Source of the DNA: Eupeodes corollae
Lineage: Eukaryota > Arthropoda > Insecta > Diptera > Syrphidae
Direction: 5' to 3'
NCBI RefSeq assembly: GCF_945859685.1
Contig: NC_079147.1
Span: 135,060,645 to 135,124,644, forward strand
Length of the DNA stretch: 64,000 bases
The notes under the pieces are model-generated. The model was not told the DNA's origin and searched no databases. It saw nothing but the letters and a program-made list of their open reading frames with translations. The translations under genes were made by a program, and so were the position numbers. How positions within the stretch are numbered: the stretch's first letter is position 1; each line of letters opens with the position of its first letter. Positions 1 through 11,900 of this stretch are shown piece after piece.

Positions 1-117
1 GAGTGGTGCTGAATCTCAGACCCAAATTCATATTAGACTTATTTGATAGTTCCAAGCAAATCGATCTTTGACTTTCGTTGTATAAAGACGTAAACATATC
101 AAGCTGGATTTTAATAG

Positions 118-453
118 TTCGAAAACAATAGTGTCAGTAAAGAAGTAGTGGCATCAGCAGACGAAGCCAAGGATCTTCGGTTAAAGTCCCTGTCAGACAA
201 GCGAAGCTCTGAAAACTTTTTCCACAATAGGGAAGTTGAAAGCAAAACAAATGGAACAGGACAAAAAAAAACAGAGGTATCAAAAGATACCTTACCCAGA
301 AGTGAAAGTGCTACCAAAAAGAAGCATCAAAATCGCAGCAGAAACGATTCAGAAAGCGCACACAGTATTGATGCAAAAACAAAATCACATCTGCAACACC
401 AACAGAGGCGGGAGAGGGAGAAAGTGCCAACAACTACAACCTGCAAAAGTTGA
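118..453 (+). CDS. possible coding exon, Lys/Ser-rich
   Basis: An open frame of about 112 codons follows a TAG that could be part of a splice acceptor (ttttaatag). The predicted peptide is hydrophilic and low in complexity, rich in Lys, Ser, Glu, Gln and Arg, with stretches such as KKKHQNRSRND and HQQRREREK. It has no hydrophobic core and no recognisable domain, so it would be intrinsically disordered. No methionine start lies near the 5' end, so it would have to be an internal or terminal exon. An open frame this long is unusual for the AT-rich surroundings, but low-complexity A-rich DNA can stay open by chance. No function is proposed. Confidence 0.2.
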   Translation, partial: FENNSVSKEVVASADEAKDLRLKSLSDKRSSENFFHNREVESKTNGTGQKKTEVSKDTLPRSESATKKKHQNRSRNDSESAHSIDAKTKSHLQHQQRREREKVPTTTTCKS

Positions 454-539
454 CCGGCAGTATATGAAACAGGTATGCAAGTCGACCACTAAAGATAGTT
501 TTCTTAAAACAATTATTATGGAAAAAGGTAGGCATTAGT

Positions 540-2737
540 GTTTCAAACTGGGCGAATTAAAATTAAATAGTCGGTCCGTCATGATAATTACAGACAAAGT
601 GGGTAATGGTAATCACCCTCGAAACTGTTTACAGACAGTCAAGAACGATACTGCTCACTGAGGACAGACTGCTGTACTTCAGATAATAAGTGAATGCATA
701 GAGTTGGAGGAATACGCCGCAATGCATTCTTATAAGTTAGAATACAGTAAGATGCTCTGGTCTTGTTTCACCAACAACTTAATGTGAGGATTTCGTTCGA
801 GTAACACAGCCACACCGAACAACAGAATCCTTACATATACGAGTATAGGCTTACTGACAAGACTCAAAATTCACAGACGACACACAGACCCACATAACCT
901 GAACATTATTACCTGGATAAATGGATATTATTAGCAAGCACTGGAATAACAAGATTCGGTGAGAAAATTCCAGTGACTCGGGCATGTTCTACTAAGATAA
1001 ACACGAAGTTCAGAAAAATAGATAAAAACTATCTTCCTACAGCGCAAAAGATCCAGAGGCTTTTAAATAATTGAAGATCCGAGGGAGAAAGTGGAATAGC
1101 TTTCACCACAACAGATCTGAAACCTGTAACTAACGGAAATTGTTATAGGAACTTAAAATTCTTTTGCAAAATGCTTCAAATTAATTCATAAATGAACAAA
1201 TACTATGCTTTATTATTCAAAAGGAACAATATTTTTCAAAAAGTATTGTTGTGAAACAAACAAAAAAGTATAATTATAATGTAGTAATAAAAGCTATAAT
1301 TTTCTTAGAGATGCCAACGTTTGAATTCAAATTCCATAAATTGTGTACATTTTTTTCAAAATTTTGCATTTCATACAAATATACTTGTACTTCATATGTA
1401 TATGGAATTATGGAATAATAATTATTGTTGTTTTCTTATATAGCTGTCTATTCCTAACGCCTTACCTTCTAATTGTCTGTATAATAAATTACAACCCCTG
1501 CACTCTAAATGAGCTTCTATTATACTTACAATGATCATTTCCCAACTTCTATTTAGATAATGTAGATTATTATGTCACTAATAGTATAAGGTTATGCATA
1601 TATATGTTTATACAGTTCATAGTCCAGCTTCCGAAATCTTTCAGCCAACCAGCCAGGGTAGCAACGCCAGCGGCCGGCGGTGGCGTATAAATTAAGCACA
1701 AAGCATGTTTTCATTTGACACTCGCCCCCGCTTTGCATAAATCCATCATTTAATCGTTAATATTCATGAAGTGGAATAAAGACACATTTTGAATGGAACT
1801 CCTCTGGCGCTGGGTCAGTTTCAGCAATCAATCATGACCAAGGAAGCGGATTGCTTAGGTTCAACAAAACATCATGTCACCCCATCGCTACCATTAGTCG
1901 AAGTAATATATATAATGGAATGAAGGTGGTGGATGGGGGAAGGATGTATAGCATAAAGTATACAAGAAAACGAACTACACTGCTATACCTTAACCACTAT
2001 GTTCTGTACACACAACTGTATCGGAAACATTTACTAGGCTTTCATTTTGGTAGGACGGATGAATATCTTATAGCTCTTTTGCTCAAGTAATCATTCTTGA
2101 AATATTATTCAAGCCAAACCCCAGTAAAAAGTTCTTTTGTTTGATTTTATGTTTGTGCTTAGAATTTGAAATTTGTATACATTTGCTGTAAAGGCGTTCG
2201 GTTCCAGTAAAAGCAAATCTTTTCAAAACTAATTGAATTAATTGATTTGATCCAATATGGCATAATGGAGGGGCAACTAAATAATTTAATTTTTGTTTTT
2301 GATATTCACTGAAAAGATTTCAAATTATACTTTGAAATAAACTTTGATATTTAAATAAAAAGTAACTTTTCATAAAACATAGATGAGAAAAACCGGAACA
2401 AGTTTAAACCAGGAACAAAATTTCGAATCAACAAAAAAAAATATTATGACATTACCTTAAAAAAACTTAAGCTTTGTAATTACAACAAGAGTTGGAAACT
2501 TAGGTAGTGAATTCCCCACGCGAAACATCAAGTCATTATTTATATTAAGTCAACAAATTTTGATCTTGAACTTGAGCTTAACTAATGAGACACTTATGTA
2601 TGCCATGATTGTAAGAAAATTAAAAAATAAAACTAGCAGACTTTTGTCAACAAAGCTGTACGCCAGGCAACACCATAAAAAGGCTTTATTATTCTCAAAG
2701 ACTATTACATTGGGTAATACACAAACACAACACTTAC
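540..2737. other. no recognised gene; AT-rich DNA with one GC-rich patch
   Basis: The first 600 bases have more balanced composition but many stops in all frames and no motif I recognise. From 1,150 on it is ordinary AT-rich sequence, except for the GC-rich patch described separately around 1,640-1,830. Confidence 0.5.
1640..1830. promoter_or_regulatory. GC-rich patch, possible conserved non-coding element
   Basis: A compositional island contains GCGGCCGGCGGTGGCGTA (1,670-1,687), followed by CGCCCCCGCTTTGCATAAAT and an AT-rich stretch with TTCATGAAG. The surroundings are much more AT-rich. A near copy of the GC core occurs at 13,761-13,778. It could be an enhancer, CpG-like patch or exon remnant; it has no long open frame. 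The regulatory label is inferred from composition only. Confidence 0.2.
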
Positions 2738-2798
2738 CTTGAACCTCAAGAACAAGGTCTTTGACAATCTTAAACAAGTGTGGATCTTTTAAAAATGG
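2738..2798 (-). CDS. candidate internal exon (third of a minus-strand gene)
   Basis: On the minus strand, 61 bases are open and end at a strong donor (CAAG|GTAAGTG). The acceptor would be ATATAG directly before CCA, and its TAG would be an in-frame stop if it were not intronic. The peptide has an amphipathic look (KDPHLFKIVKDLVLEVQ). It enters in phase 0 and leaves in phase 1, which fits the candidate exon at 5,931-6,007 upstream in the gene's direction. The acceptor lacks a good pyrimidine tract and the segment is short, so chance is a real possibility. Family unknown. Confidence 0.25.
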
Positions 2799-2801
2799 CT
2801 A

Positions 2802-4173
2802 TATGTACTTATCGTTTGTATGGAATGCAATAAAGGGTATATCGTAATACTATATCAAAACACGTTCATTATTTACAAAAAAAAAAAAAAAAAAACTTTA
2901 ACATTTACTTAGGCCTTGGCCAACAACATAAACGATACCCTTCGGTGAATAAAAAGGAAAAAAAAGTACAATAAAAAAACAAGGCAATTGACGCGCAACA
3001 ATGGAGAAGCATAATGGGAAACTCAATGTCCTTCGGTTATATTGAGGTCACCCATCATTGATATCGCCATCGCCACATTCAACCCTGGAAAATTATTTCT
3101 TTGAATCCGAACACAAAAGCTTATTCGTTTCGTTGGATTGTATATGAGAATGCAATGCAATAATATCTCAAATGGATTTTCAATTTCAATACAAAAAAAA
3201 TTCTAGCATGCTTTTCCGGATTATTGGTTTAGGTTTAGGTAAAGATTGATTCTAACCTCGAACTTTTTAAAGGTTATTTTTCTTGCAGGCATCGAATCTT
3301 TCACACTTGGGATTCCTTAAGAAAATAAGATTAGTACTTTTTTGAAAATAAAATGATTTCACTGATGGTAATTTATCTTAAAGTAAAAATGTCCTTTAAA
3401 ATGCATTCTATATACAAGACATACAAACTTCTCAACCACGAAAAGTCTAAATTACTAGGAAATGAAGCTTATTTTGAATTAGATCTCTAACTACTTTGTG
3501 TCAGAATTTGCGTGTGTAATGATGCATACATTACATTACATATTTTCCTTAAATATCAACATCGCTATAGTAGCCATGACTTGCGAACATTTTTTTGTAT
3601 CTCAGAACCAATGGCAACAAAACATTTCAAGTGCAAAGCGTAAAATGTAAAGCAAAGGAAAATAAAGGACAACGAGAGGAAGAAATGCTTTACAAACTGG
3701 GTTTGTGACATAGCAAAGGGAACTGCTCCTGCACTTCAAAGCTTGCCAATGGAAACCAGAACATGAGTGCTTTTGATGTATGTACATTGTACACATAAAA
3801 TGTTGAAAATACATACACAAATATAGATATACATACATATATGAACACACCTACAAAAAAAGTTATTTTGCTGAGTGTTGTAATCTTGTATCTGTTGGAT
3901 GCTGATGTGCTCATGTCCTATTTTTATTTACAATATACGAGTATATATTATTATACACATATCTAAACAGTTTTACTCTAGTTGGGACATGCGAGTATAG
4001 TATTGATTTTGCTAAAGGTTTTTAAACATTTTTTTTTTTCATTTTTCAATATTTCCTTGGTGATAATATAGAACATTAAAGTTTAACTGGGAAATTGTTA
4101 AAAAGAAGTTTGATTTACGATACTTATATGGCCTTCAAACTAAATTTTTACTTAGCTGTACAAATTTATTTCC
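2802..4173. other. no recognised gene; AT-rich with homopolymers
   Basis: Contains an A-run near 2,877-2,895 and short stop-filled frames. An open frame at 3,602-3,914 (-) reads Tyr/Cys-rich low-complexity from TACATA-type repeats and is not taken as a gene. Confidence 0.45.
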
Positions 4174-5880
4174 AACTTCCCATAGGATATTTTGGTAATC
4201 GATCCGATTTTTCGAATTAAAAATTATGACATTTTTCGACATTTCAAGGTCCCTAAATTCGAAATAAAATATTTTTGCGTTCATACGACCATACGTCCGC
4301 GAAGTTTTTTTCGTCGTCCATGGATCAAAAACTAGTAGAGATATCGCATTCAAATAATAAAGCAGATAATAATGCAGGAAAGATTCTCAACAAAATGAGC
4401 CGGGTTTGTTTTAGCATAGCAATTTAAAAAAGGGCCTTCGATGAGACCCACACTGATAAGTTCCCATCCCGTCTGCCGATTGGACTGTCATGCAAGTCAA
4501 ATCTTTCAAGAGTAATTCTTGTAATGAAAAGTGCTTTCTCAAATTAGCCGTACGGATTCGGCATATAAACTGTAGGTCCCTTCCATCTCTAGCAACATTA
4601 CTCGCACAGAGGAATGGTTGAGAGTTGTAAGTCACTAGGCCCTGGTTCTTCAACTAATTATTTATTTAAACAATATTTTGCATCATATGCAAATAGTTTT
4701 ATTTCAAAATAATTTTTTTTGTAAACAAGTATTTTAGACGAAAACTATTTTAACCAATTAAGAAGCATTTCGTAAAAGTTTTTATTTCTAATATAAACAA
4801 ATACAAATTGGATGAATGAAAGTTAGTTTGAAGTCAATATCTTCTTTTTTTTCTCGAGATATCGATAACCACACATCAATTTTTACCAAATTTTTGGTAG
4901 ATTATATTTTTGTTTAAAAAAACGGACAGTTGGATTTTTATAAACAATTTACTGAATGTCGAAAAGAATATTTTGTGCGAGATAAATATAGGTTGAAGGC
5001 AACATTTTAAATTTTTGAAAAGATATTTGAGTCGAAAGTAAATTTTGTACAAGTTTTAATATTGTTATATTTTTTTAGGTTTTTATTTTTTGTACAAAAA
5101 ACTGTCAATTCAATGTTGAAAACAGTATTTCTTATAAAACAAGATTAGTTTGAAGCCATAAGCTCAAGATTTTTGAATATATATTTGATTCGTAATATCT
5201 GTTTTTGTTGCTGAAATTTTAAATCATTTTTGGCAGCATTTTTAAAAGTTTTAATTTCTTATGAACAAAAAAATACCGAATGGATTTTTCTCAGAATATT
5301 ACGTTAACATTATATTTTTGTATAGAATGAAATAATTTTTAAGAGAATACTTTCATATTATGTTCTCGAAATATTTGAATCGTACATCGGTTCTCAACAA
5401 TTTTTAGGAAGACGTTTTGAACATTTTTAACTAAGCAAAGGTTAAAAATAATATTTTTCATAAGATAAAATTAATTTGAAGACAATATCTCTAATTTTTT
5501 CAATATATTTGATTCGAAAATCAAAATGCTTTGTTTACGTTTTTATTTTTTTTAAAAACACATCGATTTTTCTCACAATATTGCAAAATGTCAAAAAAAA
5601 AATATTTTCGTTACTTAAAATTATATTAGAGGATATCTCATTTTTCGTTCGTAAAATATTCGAAATGGCACCTACTCTCAACCACCGTATTTTGTATAGT
5701 AATTTCTTCATTTTTCGAGGTTATTATCTGTAAAACGTACAACCGTACTATCGTACGCACACACTCAAACACAGACATCTCTCTAAGAATCTGTGAATTA
5801 GTTTTAGGGACCTTGCAAGGTTAGTCGAGAGTGTCAACATTTTCAATCCGACAATCCGAAACCGATTACAAAAACTTAAA
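4174..5880 (-). mobile_element. satellite-carrying inverted-repeat element, copy A
   Basis: The left end AACTTCCCATAGG (4,174) is followed by an ATACGACCATACGTCCGCGAAG block and then the subterminal motif GAGACCCACACTGATAAG (4,443-4,460). An array of diverged AT-rich monomers in reverse orientation follows to about 5,700. The right side carries the inverted ACGTAC block (about 5,736-5,770) and an inverted, diverged copy of the left terminus (about 5,830-5,877). So both termini are recognisable and inverted. No transposase is encoded. A SINE has inserted at 4,480. The strand follows the convention that the subterminal GGGTCTCATCTCAGCC box comes last. Confidence 0.6.
4480..4672 (+). mobile_element. 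tRNA-derived SINE copy
   Basis: Begins with a remnant of the tRNA-like head (TTGGACTGTCATGCAAG), then joins directly to the body with AAAGTGCTTTCTCAAATTAG, AGGAATGGTTGAGAGTTGTA and CACTAGGCCCTGGTTCT. The B box is deleted. The same body recurs at 19.2, 26.2, 27.8, 48.5 and 49.2 kb. It interrupts the subterminal box of the inverted-repeat element, so it is younger than that element. Confidence 0.75.
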
Positions 5881-5930
5881 AAATGTCAACATTCTCTTAA
5901 AATAAGAAAGAGAAGAACTGAAGAACTTAC

Positions 5931-6007
5931 GGCAACTATAGGTAGCATAAGACCAAAGACTATGCCAAAAGTTTGAGCCACATTTTTCGTCGTTGCTTCA
6001 AGAATAC
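5931..6007 (-). CDS. candidate internal exon, transmembrane-like
   Basis: On the minus strand this 77-base segment is bounded by an acceptor (AACCTATAG|GT) and a strong donor (GCC|GTAAGTTC). It is open in one frame and encodes about 25 residues, starting ILEATTKNVAQTF and continuing into a hydrophobic run GIVFGLMLPIVA that could begin or form a membrane helix. It accepts one carried-over base, which matches the phase left by the signal-peptide exon at 22,062-22,152; the junction codon would be Gly. Codon use and the two splice sites make it more convincing than random open frames here. I do not recognise the family, and linking the two exons across 16 kb is inference. Confidence 0.45.
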
Positions 6008-6009
6008 CT

Positions 6010-8086
6010 ATAGGTTTTAATTATTTAACAGGTCCTAATAACACGGGAATTAAGCTTGTTAATTAGATTCAAAAATTATAACCTCCTACCCATTCCATCA
6101 GAGAAGGAAAATGTATAAGGTTTTAGATAGATAGTATAGTGACATATTATAAAAACATTACCTGTGAGCAAAAAAAATCCAAAAAACTGAAACGATTTTT
6201 ACTTTCACTTTTTTTTTGTTTAAGAGCAGCAACGTCAGCAGAAGCAGAGCTTATAGTTGTTGCAGTAACGTATATACCCTTCACGATATTTCAAAGCTAC
6301 TCACGATGATCATAATATTTCTTTAGTATACTTGGGTATGCCATCAAAATGAAATTTTTCCCGAGATAATTAATACAAAAAAAAACAAGATAAAAAGAAG
6401 TTATGGAAGGGAACATCAGAAGCAGCAGCAGCGACAGCAATGAGGCAGTGCTAACGCAGTAGAATTGGGATTTGGTATAGTTACAGGGGGTGTTGAATTA
6501 AAATTACAGTACGGCTTCCATAATCTAAAAGTTTTTAAAAATAACACTGCTCGACATGATTTTGTTCCTGGCAGTCAAATTGTCTTTTGGTTTTCAAAAT
6601 TCCGGCTTCAAAAATGCTCTATCACGTAAAGTTTTTGAGATACTACTTTTAAAAATTTGAAAAACTGGTATATAAGGCTTTGTAAAGCTGTTTAAATTCA
6701 TGACATAGCTTTTTTCCAATAAAATTCGTGATGGTTTTAAAGATGTATAAACCCTTTCTTTAATATTCAGTACAAATATTTATAGTATTTCATAAAATGT
6801 TAGAAAAATCTTCATAAGTTGTCTCAAATAAATCCTTTAAAAAACGGTTAAAATCGTCTTAAACTGGGTAGAGCAAAATATGTTTTTTTCCTATAATGAA
6901 TCCGTCACCTAAACAATTCTATCATATCAAGCTTTTTTAAATATTCTTATGAGAATTTCCAGAAATTAATTATGATACTATAATGATTCAAACTGCAAAA
7001 TGTGTCTACAATTTAATGTGAAGGGATACGCTGTGCCCGTTTTTGGCCGTTTTAACAATTTTTAAAGATGGATATTTTAAAAACCCTCACACTCTAAACC
7101 CTTTAATAAAAATAAAGTGTTTTTTTTTTAATATACCTCAGAAAAGAGAACTTGACCTGTTACAAAATGTAGACGTAGTTGTAAGTACGAGATGCAGTAA
7201 TAAACAGGAAAGGTACCATACATTTGAAATCTTTACTTGCTTTAATTTTAAAGAAATATATACATATAACAAACTCTAGGCGTTGAGAAGGAGACGACAC
7301 ATGGTTGCTTTGGATACATACCGTCTTTTCTGACTGTGTGTATACTGTAAAGGTATTCAAACAAAAAGGTAAGGAAAACCGGGTGTGTAGAACATTGCTG
7401 GAATCTAATTTAATTACTGCAGTTAAAAGGCAGGTCTAATGATGCAGAGTGCATCCATCCACGATGTTCACCATGCTCTACTACCAGCTACCACCATCTC
7501 CAGCATCACTCATTCTCATTAGATGCTCCATGCCCGTTGACATGGATATAGTAAAACTGGGTACTGATGGGGTATCGGGCAGTAAAGTGTATGTTAATTT
7601 TTTTCTGAAAGTTCTCCTTGATTTTTTTTTAAACGAAGAAGTTTTGTAGAGCATTTAAGACTGCAAAGTGAATGCTTAATAACATGGTATTTTTTTTGTA
7701 TGATGACCTGGATTTTAAAGAAAAACTTAAAAACCATTTTAACATATACTGCTTGAAGAGTGCGTGGCACTCTAAAAGTGTTCGTTATAAATAAAAACAG
7801 AACTGAAAACTATGTTAATGTTTGTAATTAATTTAAGGAGTTTAAAAGGCGAAAAAAATGCAGTTTGATGAAAACTTCTATCGCAATAAGTTCATACTAT
7901 ATGGGTGTACTACAAACTTAAATAATCTCCACTTATTCGGTTATCACTTGTTTAAAAAATGTAACAATACAATATCTACCTAGAAACAATTTTTCAAACC
8001 GATGTAAATAAATAGTTTGTAGTATTTTTCAATAAAGTAGACAAAATGTAATTTGTTAACATTCAAACTTGATGCAAATATAAATA
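6010..8086. other. no recognised gene; intron-like AT-rich DNA
   Basis: No open frame with recognisable content. A somewhat GC-richer patch at 7,440-7,590 (CCATCCACGATGTTCACC, CCCGTTGACATGGATATAG) could be a non-coding conserved element, but nothing identifies it. Confidence 0.45.
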
Positions 8087-9110
8087 AAAAAGAGGCTGGG
8101 AAGGGACCCACACTGTAAGCATCTTATCCCGTACTTTTTTTTGTTTTGCTTAAAACCTAAAAAAAATATTCTCCGCAATATTTTGTGTGAGATAAATAAT
8201 TTGATGTCAATATATTACCATGTTTTACTAATATTTAAGTCAAAAATAATTTCTTATCTGTTTTTTGTTGATTTTGAAGGTTTACTTGTTTTGTTAAAAA
8301 AGTTGTCAGTTTTTTTTTTGCCAACAAAATAACAAGAAATAGTATTATGAATATAATGAAATAGATTGATTACAAAAGCTATTTTTGCTAACGAGATTTT
8401 TAGTCGAAACCAATTCTAGTAGCATTTCTTGAATTTTTTTAATTTTTTTATAAAAAAAAAAATTTGGTTTTTTACTACGAAAATGATGCATAGAATGAAA
8501 TAGTTTTGAATTCAATACATTTATTTATTCACGAGATATCGAGAAAAAAAACTTGTATTAATTTTGCGTATTAATTTTTGAGGATTTCATTTTTTAAGAA
8601 AAAATTACTATTGGATTTATATATGTACTAATTTTACTTAATGTCGAAAACAATTTATGAAGTTATCTTAACCCTAGAACACTACCTATATTGAGAGTTG
8701 AATTTTCCTACCCTGGGTTCCAGGGCATCCTGTTTTTTATTTCAAGATATTATTATATAAAAGCCTATTTAAATTATTAATATTTAAAAAGAATAAATCA
8801 AATATTTTATTAAAACATCTATTGAACCCATTTGGCACACATTTTAATATGATGGTGTAAGCAAATATTTTCAATCAAATATAGCACCCTGGGTTATAGG
8901 GTTAAATATTTTAAATTTTTGAGTCGAAATCAACCAAGTCCTAGTAACATTTTCCAAGATTTTATTTTTTTAAAAAAACTGCCAATTCAATCTTTTTTAA
9001 AGTTTTACCAAATGTTAGAAACTATATTTTTTATAAGACGAAATTAGTTCGACTTCAAGTTCTTTATTTTTTGAACAGATAATTGATTCGATTCTAGTGA
9101 CTTTGAAACG
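8087..9110 (-). repeat. satellite-carrying inverted-repeat element, copy B (partial)
   Basis: Starts with AAGAGGCTGGGAAGGGACCC and CACACTGTAAGCATCTTATCCCG, the subterminal box of the family. Diverged reverse-orientation monomers follow (recurring GAGTCGAAA, AAACTGCCAATTCAA, AAATGTTAGAAACTATATT). Terminal TIRs are not visible. The array is interrupted at 8,672-8,901 by a piggyBac-type MITE, and the satellite text continues across it. Confidence 0.6.
8672..8901. mobile_element. piggyBac-type MITE, 230 bp, flanked by TTAA
   Basis: TTAA (8,668-8,671) is followed by CCCTAGAACACTACC. The other end reads CACCCTGGGTTATAGGG followed by TTAA (8,902-8,905). The termini are inverted CCCTAnAAC repeats, with a subterminal ACCCTGGGTT present on both sides. 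TTAA duplication plus CCCTAGAA-like ends is the signature of the piggyBac superfamily. At 230 bp it cannot encode transposase, so it is non-autonomous. Removing it with one TTAA restores continuous satellite sequence of the surrounding repeat. AT-rich inside, with no coding potential. Confidence 0.8.
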
Positions 9111-9959
9111 CCAAAAAATCTCAAACTTAAAATTAAAATAAAAAGAATACAAACATCATAAACTTGCAAATTTTAAATCAATTTCAGAAAAAACTAAAAA
9201 GCTTTGTTTTAAGCTCTCAGTTTATCAAGAAATAAAATTGAAAAAATACGAGAGTTTAACAAAAAGAAAATATGCCTTCAAGTTCTGGAATATTTCATTT
9301 TCTTTGTGATAATGAATTTATTTTAGCGAATTGTTTGTGATAAATTCTGAGTTGGAATTGGGCTTGTTAAATCAATTGAAACACGTTATACTTTATGAAA
9401 TGTTATAATTATAAAACATATACTTTTCTAGTTATAATTTAATCAACAAACTAAATTATAGTTGTAAAAATGATCTGAATCTTTACATTGCCAAGTTAAA
9501 ACATAACTCATGTGTATTTTAAATTCCTTCAATATAGAGTATTTATCGCTTATAAGAAAATCTCGCTTAACAAAAGCATCATGTTCTTGGCCATATTGAA
9601 TTGTTGTTTATAAGAAAACATGTTCATAGGGAAAACATTAGTAAAAGAAATATTTAAAAAACCAATAGATTTGCATAATTTGAAAAATACACGATATACT
9701 ATATTAAACGTTTTAGTTTTTTGAAGAGCGGTTGGATGGATTTTAAAATTCATCGAAGTGGGTTAACAACAACATTTGACAATCCATAATTCTTTAGTAC
9801 TCGTATTCAGAATCAATTCCAAAGAACACAGACTACACCATCACCCAACTGCAATTCGACAGAAGCTTCCAGATTTATTTATATGCCTTTCAGATGAGAG
9901 GATAGGACTTTCCCGGAAGACGAGTCAATTCCGTTTTACACTAATCGATCAAAAAAAAT
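9111..9959. other. no recognised gene
   Basis: AT-rich sequence. An open frame at 9,776-9,997 overlaps what may be the 5' flank of the RNase H remnant but shows no motif I can name. Confidence 0.4.
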
Positions 9960-10074
9960 TTAAGGGGTTGGTGGAAGTGTATACTCTGAACATCTGAAAT
10001 GAAGTCTCTTATTTTGCCTTCCCAATCATTGTAGAGCGGTCCAAGCGGAATTTTTGAAGATTAAAGAAGTCTTG
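9960..10074 (+). pseudogene. left part of a split RNase H domain of a non-LTR retrotransposon
   Basis: Translation gives GGSVYSEHLK and, a little further on, LPNHC, RAVQAE and IKEVL. This is the usual start of the RNase H domain at the C terminus of I/R1/LOA-type ORF2 proteins (typical pattern GxGVYS..., F/VQAE). A stop interrupts it. It continues at 11,901 after a younger retrotransposon insertion, with the reading resumed as WLK then FFSDSQAVIKSL. Clade assignment is approximate. Confidence 0.6.
10062..10074 (+). repeat. 13-bp target-site duplication, left copy
   Basis: TAAAGAAGTCTTG occurs here and again at 11,901-11,913, exactly bracketing the RTE-like element. It lies inside RNase H coding sequence. 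Confidence 0.85.
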
Positions 10075-11900
10075 CTCAGATTTAATCTACCGTCAACTAG
10101 ATAGACATAGACCCAGGCACGCTTCCAGCATCATGGATGTCCAAACTTTCCGAGGAGCTAACATCGACTCGGACCACTACCTCGTTGTAGCCAAGATAGC
10201 AATTCGGGTTTCCAGATCCAAAGCAAAACAGGGAGGTGCTGGGAGAAGGTACAACGTAGAACGGCTACAATCGCAAGAGATCGCCAAATCCTTTTCCGAC
10301 CAAGTTACAAGTTGCCTCTCTCGAAGTTCTCTGCCACCTACAGAATGTATAGAAAACCAGCCGCCTCTGATGTGCTGAGTTTCAAGCAGCCACCAACAAG
10401 GAAACACTGGTTTGATGAGGAATGTCGGCAGGCAAATACAGCCAAAAAACGGGCACACAGAGCGGCAGCGCTGCATAAAAGGAGGAGAGCTGCTCATGAG
10501 TTCTATGAGCAGAAGAGGCGAGAGTAACACCGACTTCTCAAAAGGAAAAAGAGAGGGCATGAGAAGCGTGCGGTCGAAGATGTTGAGAGGTTTAAAAGCA
10601 GGAATGTAGTTAGAAAGTTTTATAAACAGGTGAAACGAAATTCACAGGTACATATACCTAGAACCGAAGATTGCAAAGACGAAAATGGAAACATCATAGT
10701 GGAACCGCAGTCAATGCTGTATAACCGCAGGCAATACTGTATAACGGCGACGACGAACCGAACTCCGCTGTCAGGCACGATGATCCATTCAATATAGACG
10801 ACGAAAGCCAACAATCCCGTCCTTCCAAGTTAGACGAAATAAAGATTGCCATATCTAAGCTGATGTCTAATAAAGCCGCTGGAGCGGATGGCTTGAATGC
10901 CAAGCTCTTTTAAGCAGCTGGATCATGCCCCAACTTATCTGTAAGATGTGGTCGAAAGGAAGCATACTAGATGAATGGAACTTCAGTATTGTTGCCCGAT
11001 CCTGGAGAGACCCTCTAATAATCAGTCTGCTTAACATCGCCTGTAAAATCTTCTCTGCTGTAACATGTGAACATAGAAAACTCATCGTCAACAACCTGAT
11101 AGGTCCTCATTAGTGTGGTTTTAGACCAGGAAAGTCAATAGTCGATGAAAAATTCACATTGCGGCAGATCCTGGAAAAAACCCAAGACCACCAAATCGAC
11201 ACCCACCATCTTTTCATCGATTTCAAGATCGCATATGACAGCATCTACAGGGACGAGCTGTATAGAGCCATGTCTAGTTTTGCATTCCTGCCAAACTCGT
11301 CCGTGTGTGCAGGATAACCATGGAGAATTTGCGCTGCTCCATAAAGGTTGGAAACAACTTAACAGAACCTTTCGATAACTCTGTTTCTTTTTGCTAAAAA
11401 AGTAATTGAGTGGAAAAGTCCTCTCTCGAGGGATCAAAGTGTCGCTATATAAGACACTTATCATCCCCGTCCTGCTATACGGTGCAGAAGCATGGACTAT
11501 GACAAAAGCGGATGAAAGCACCTTAGGTTGGTTCGAGAGAAAAGTTCTTCGTGTGATCTACTGTCCCGTAAGCGTCGAAGGGGAGTGGAGGAGAAGATGG
11601 AACGACAAGCTGTACGGGCTGTACAGCGACGTAGACTTAGCCAGAAGGGTAAAAGTCCAACGACCTAGATAGCTGGGTCACGTATAGCGCATGGAAACTA
11701 ATGCTCCGGCCCGGAAAGTCTTCGAACCCATACCCACAGGACAGCGCAGTAGAGGAAGACCGCGGATCAGGTGGCGCGCACAAGTGGAAGTTGACCTCAC
11801 CCAACTTAGAGCGCAAAACTGAAGACATATAGCTAGGGACCGAGCTAGATGGAGAAGTTGGTTGGGTGGACTGTAGGTCCACCTTAAGTATGTTAGTATG
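10075..11900 (+). mobile_element. RTE-like non-LTR retrotransposon, 5'-truncated and internally deleted
   Basis: The order of parts is as follows. The C-terminal endonuclease tail has GANIDSDHYLVVAKI (about 10,150-10,200), with the conserved SDHxLV motif. The linker has KHWFDEECRQAN (about 10,405-10,440). RT starts with KLMSNKAAGADGLNAKLF (about 10,858) and continues with GFRPGKS (about 11,120) and HHLFIDFKIAYDS (about 11,200). A deletion near 11,380 then removes the YADD active site and palm. The C-terminal part resumes with LYKTLIIPVLLYGAEAWT (about 11,445) and GRPRIRWRAQVEVDL (about 11,755), ending in a short tail CTTAAGTATGTTAGTATG. Several stops and frameshifts break the frame. The 13-bp duplication defines both ends. 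It is non-functional. Confidence 0.85.

Noticed and set aside
10177..10560. 127-codon minus-strand open frame
   Set aside because: It is antisense to the endonuclease/linker region of the RTE-like element, where the sense strand has the recognisable motifs.
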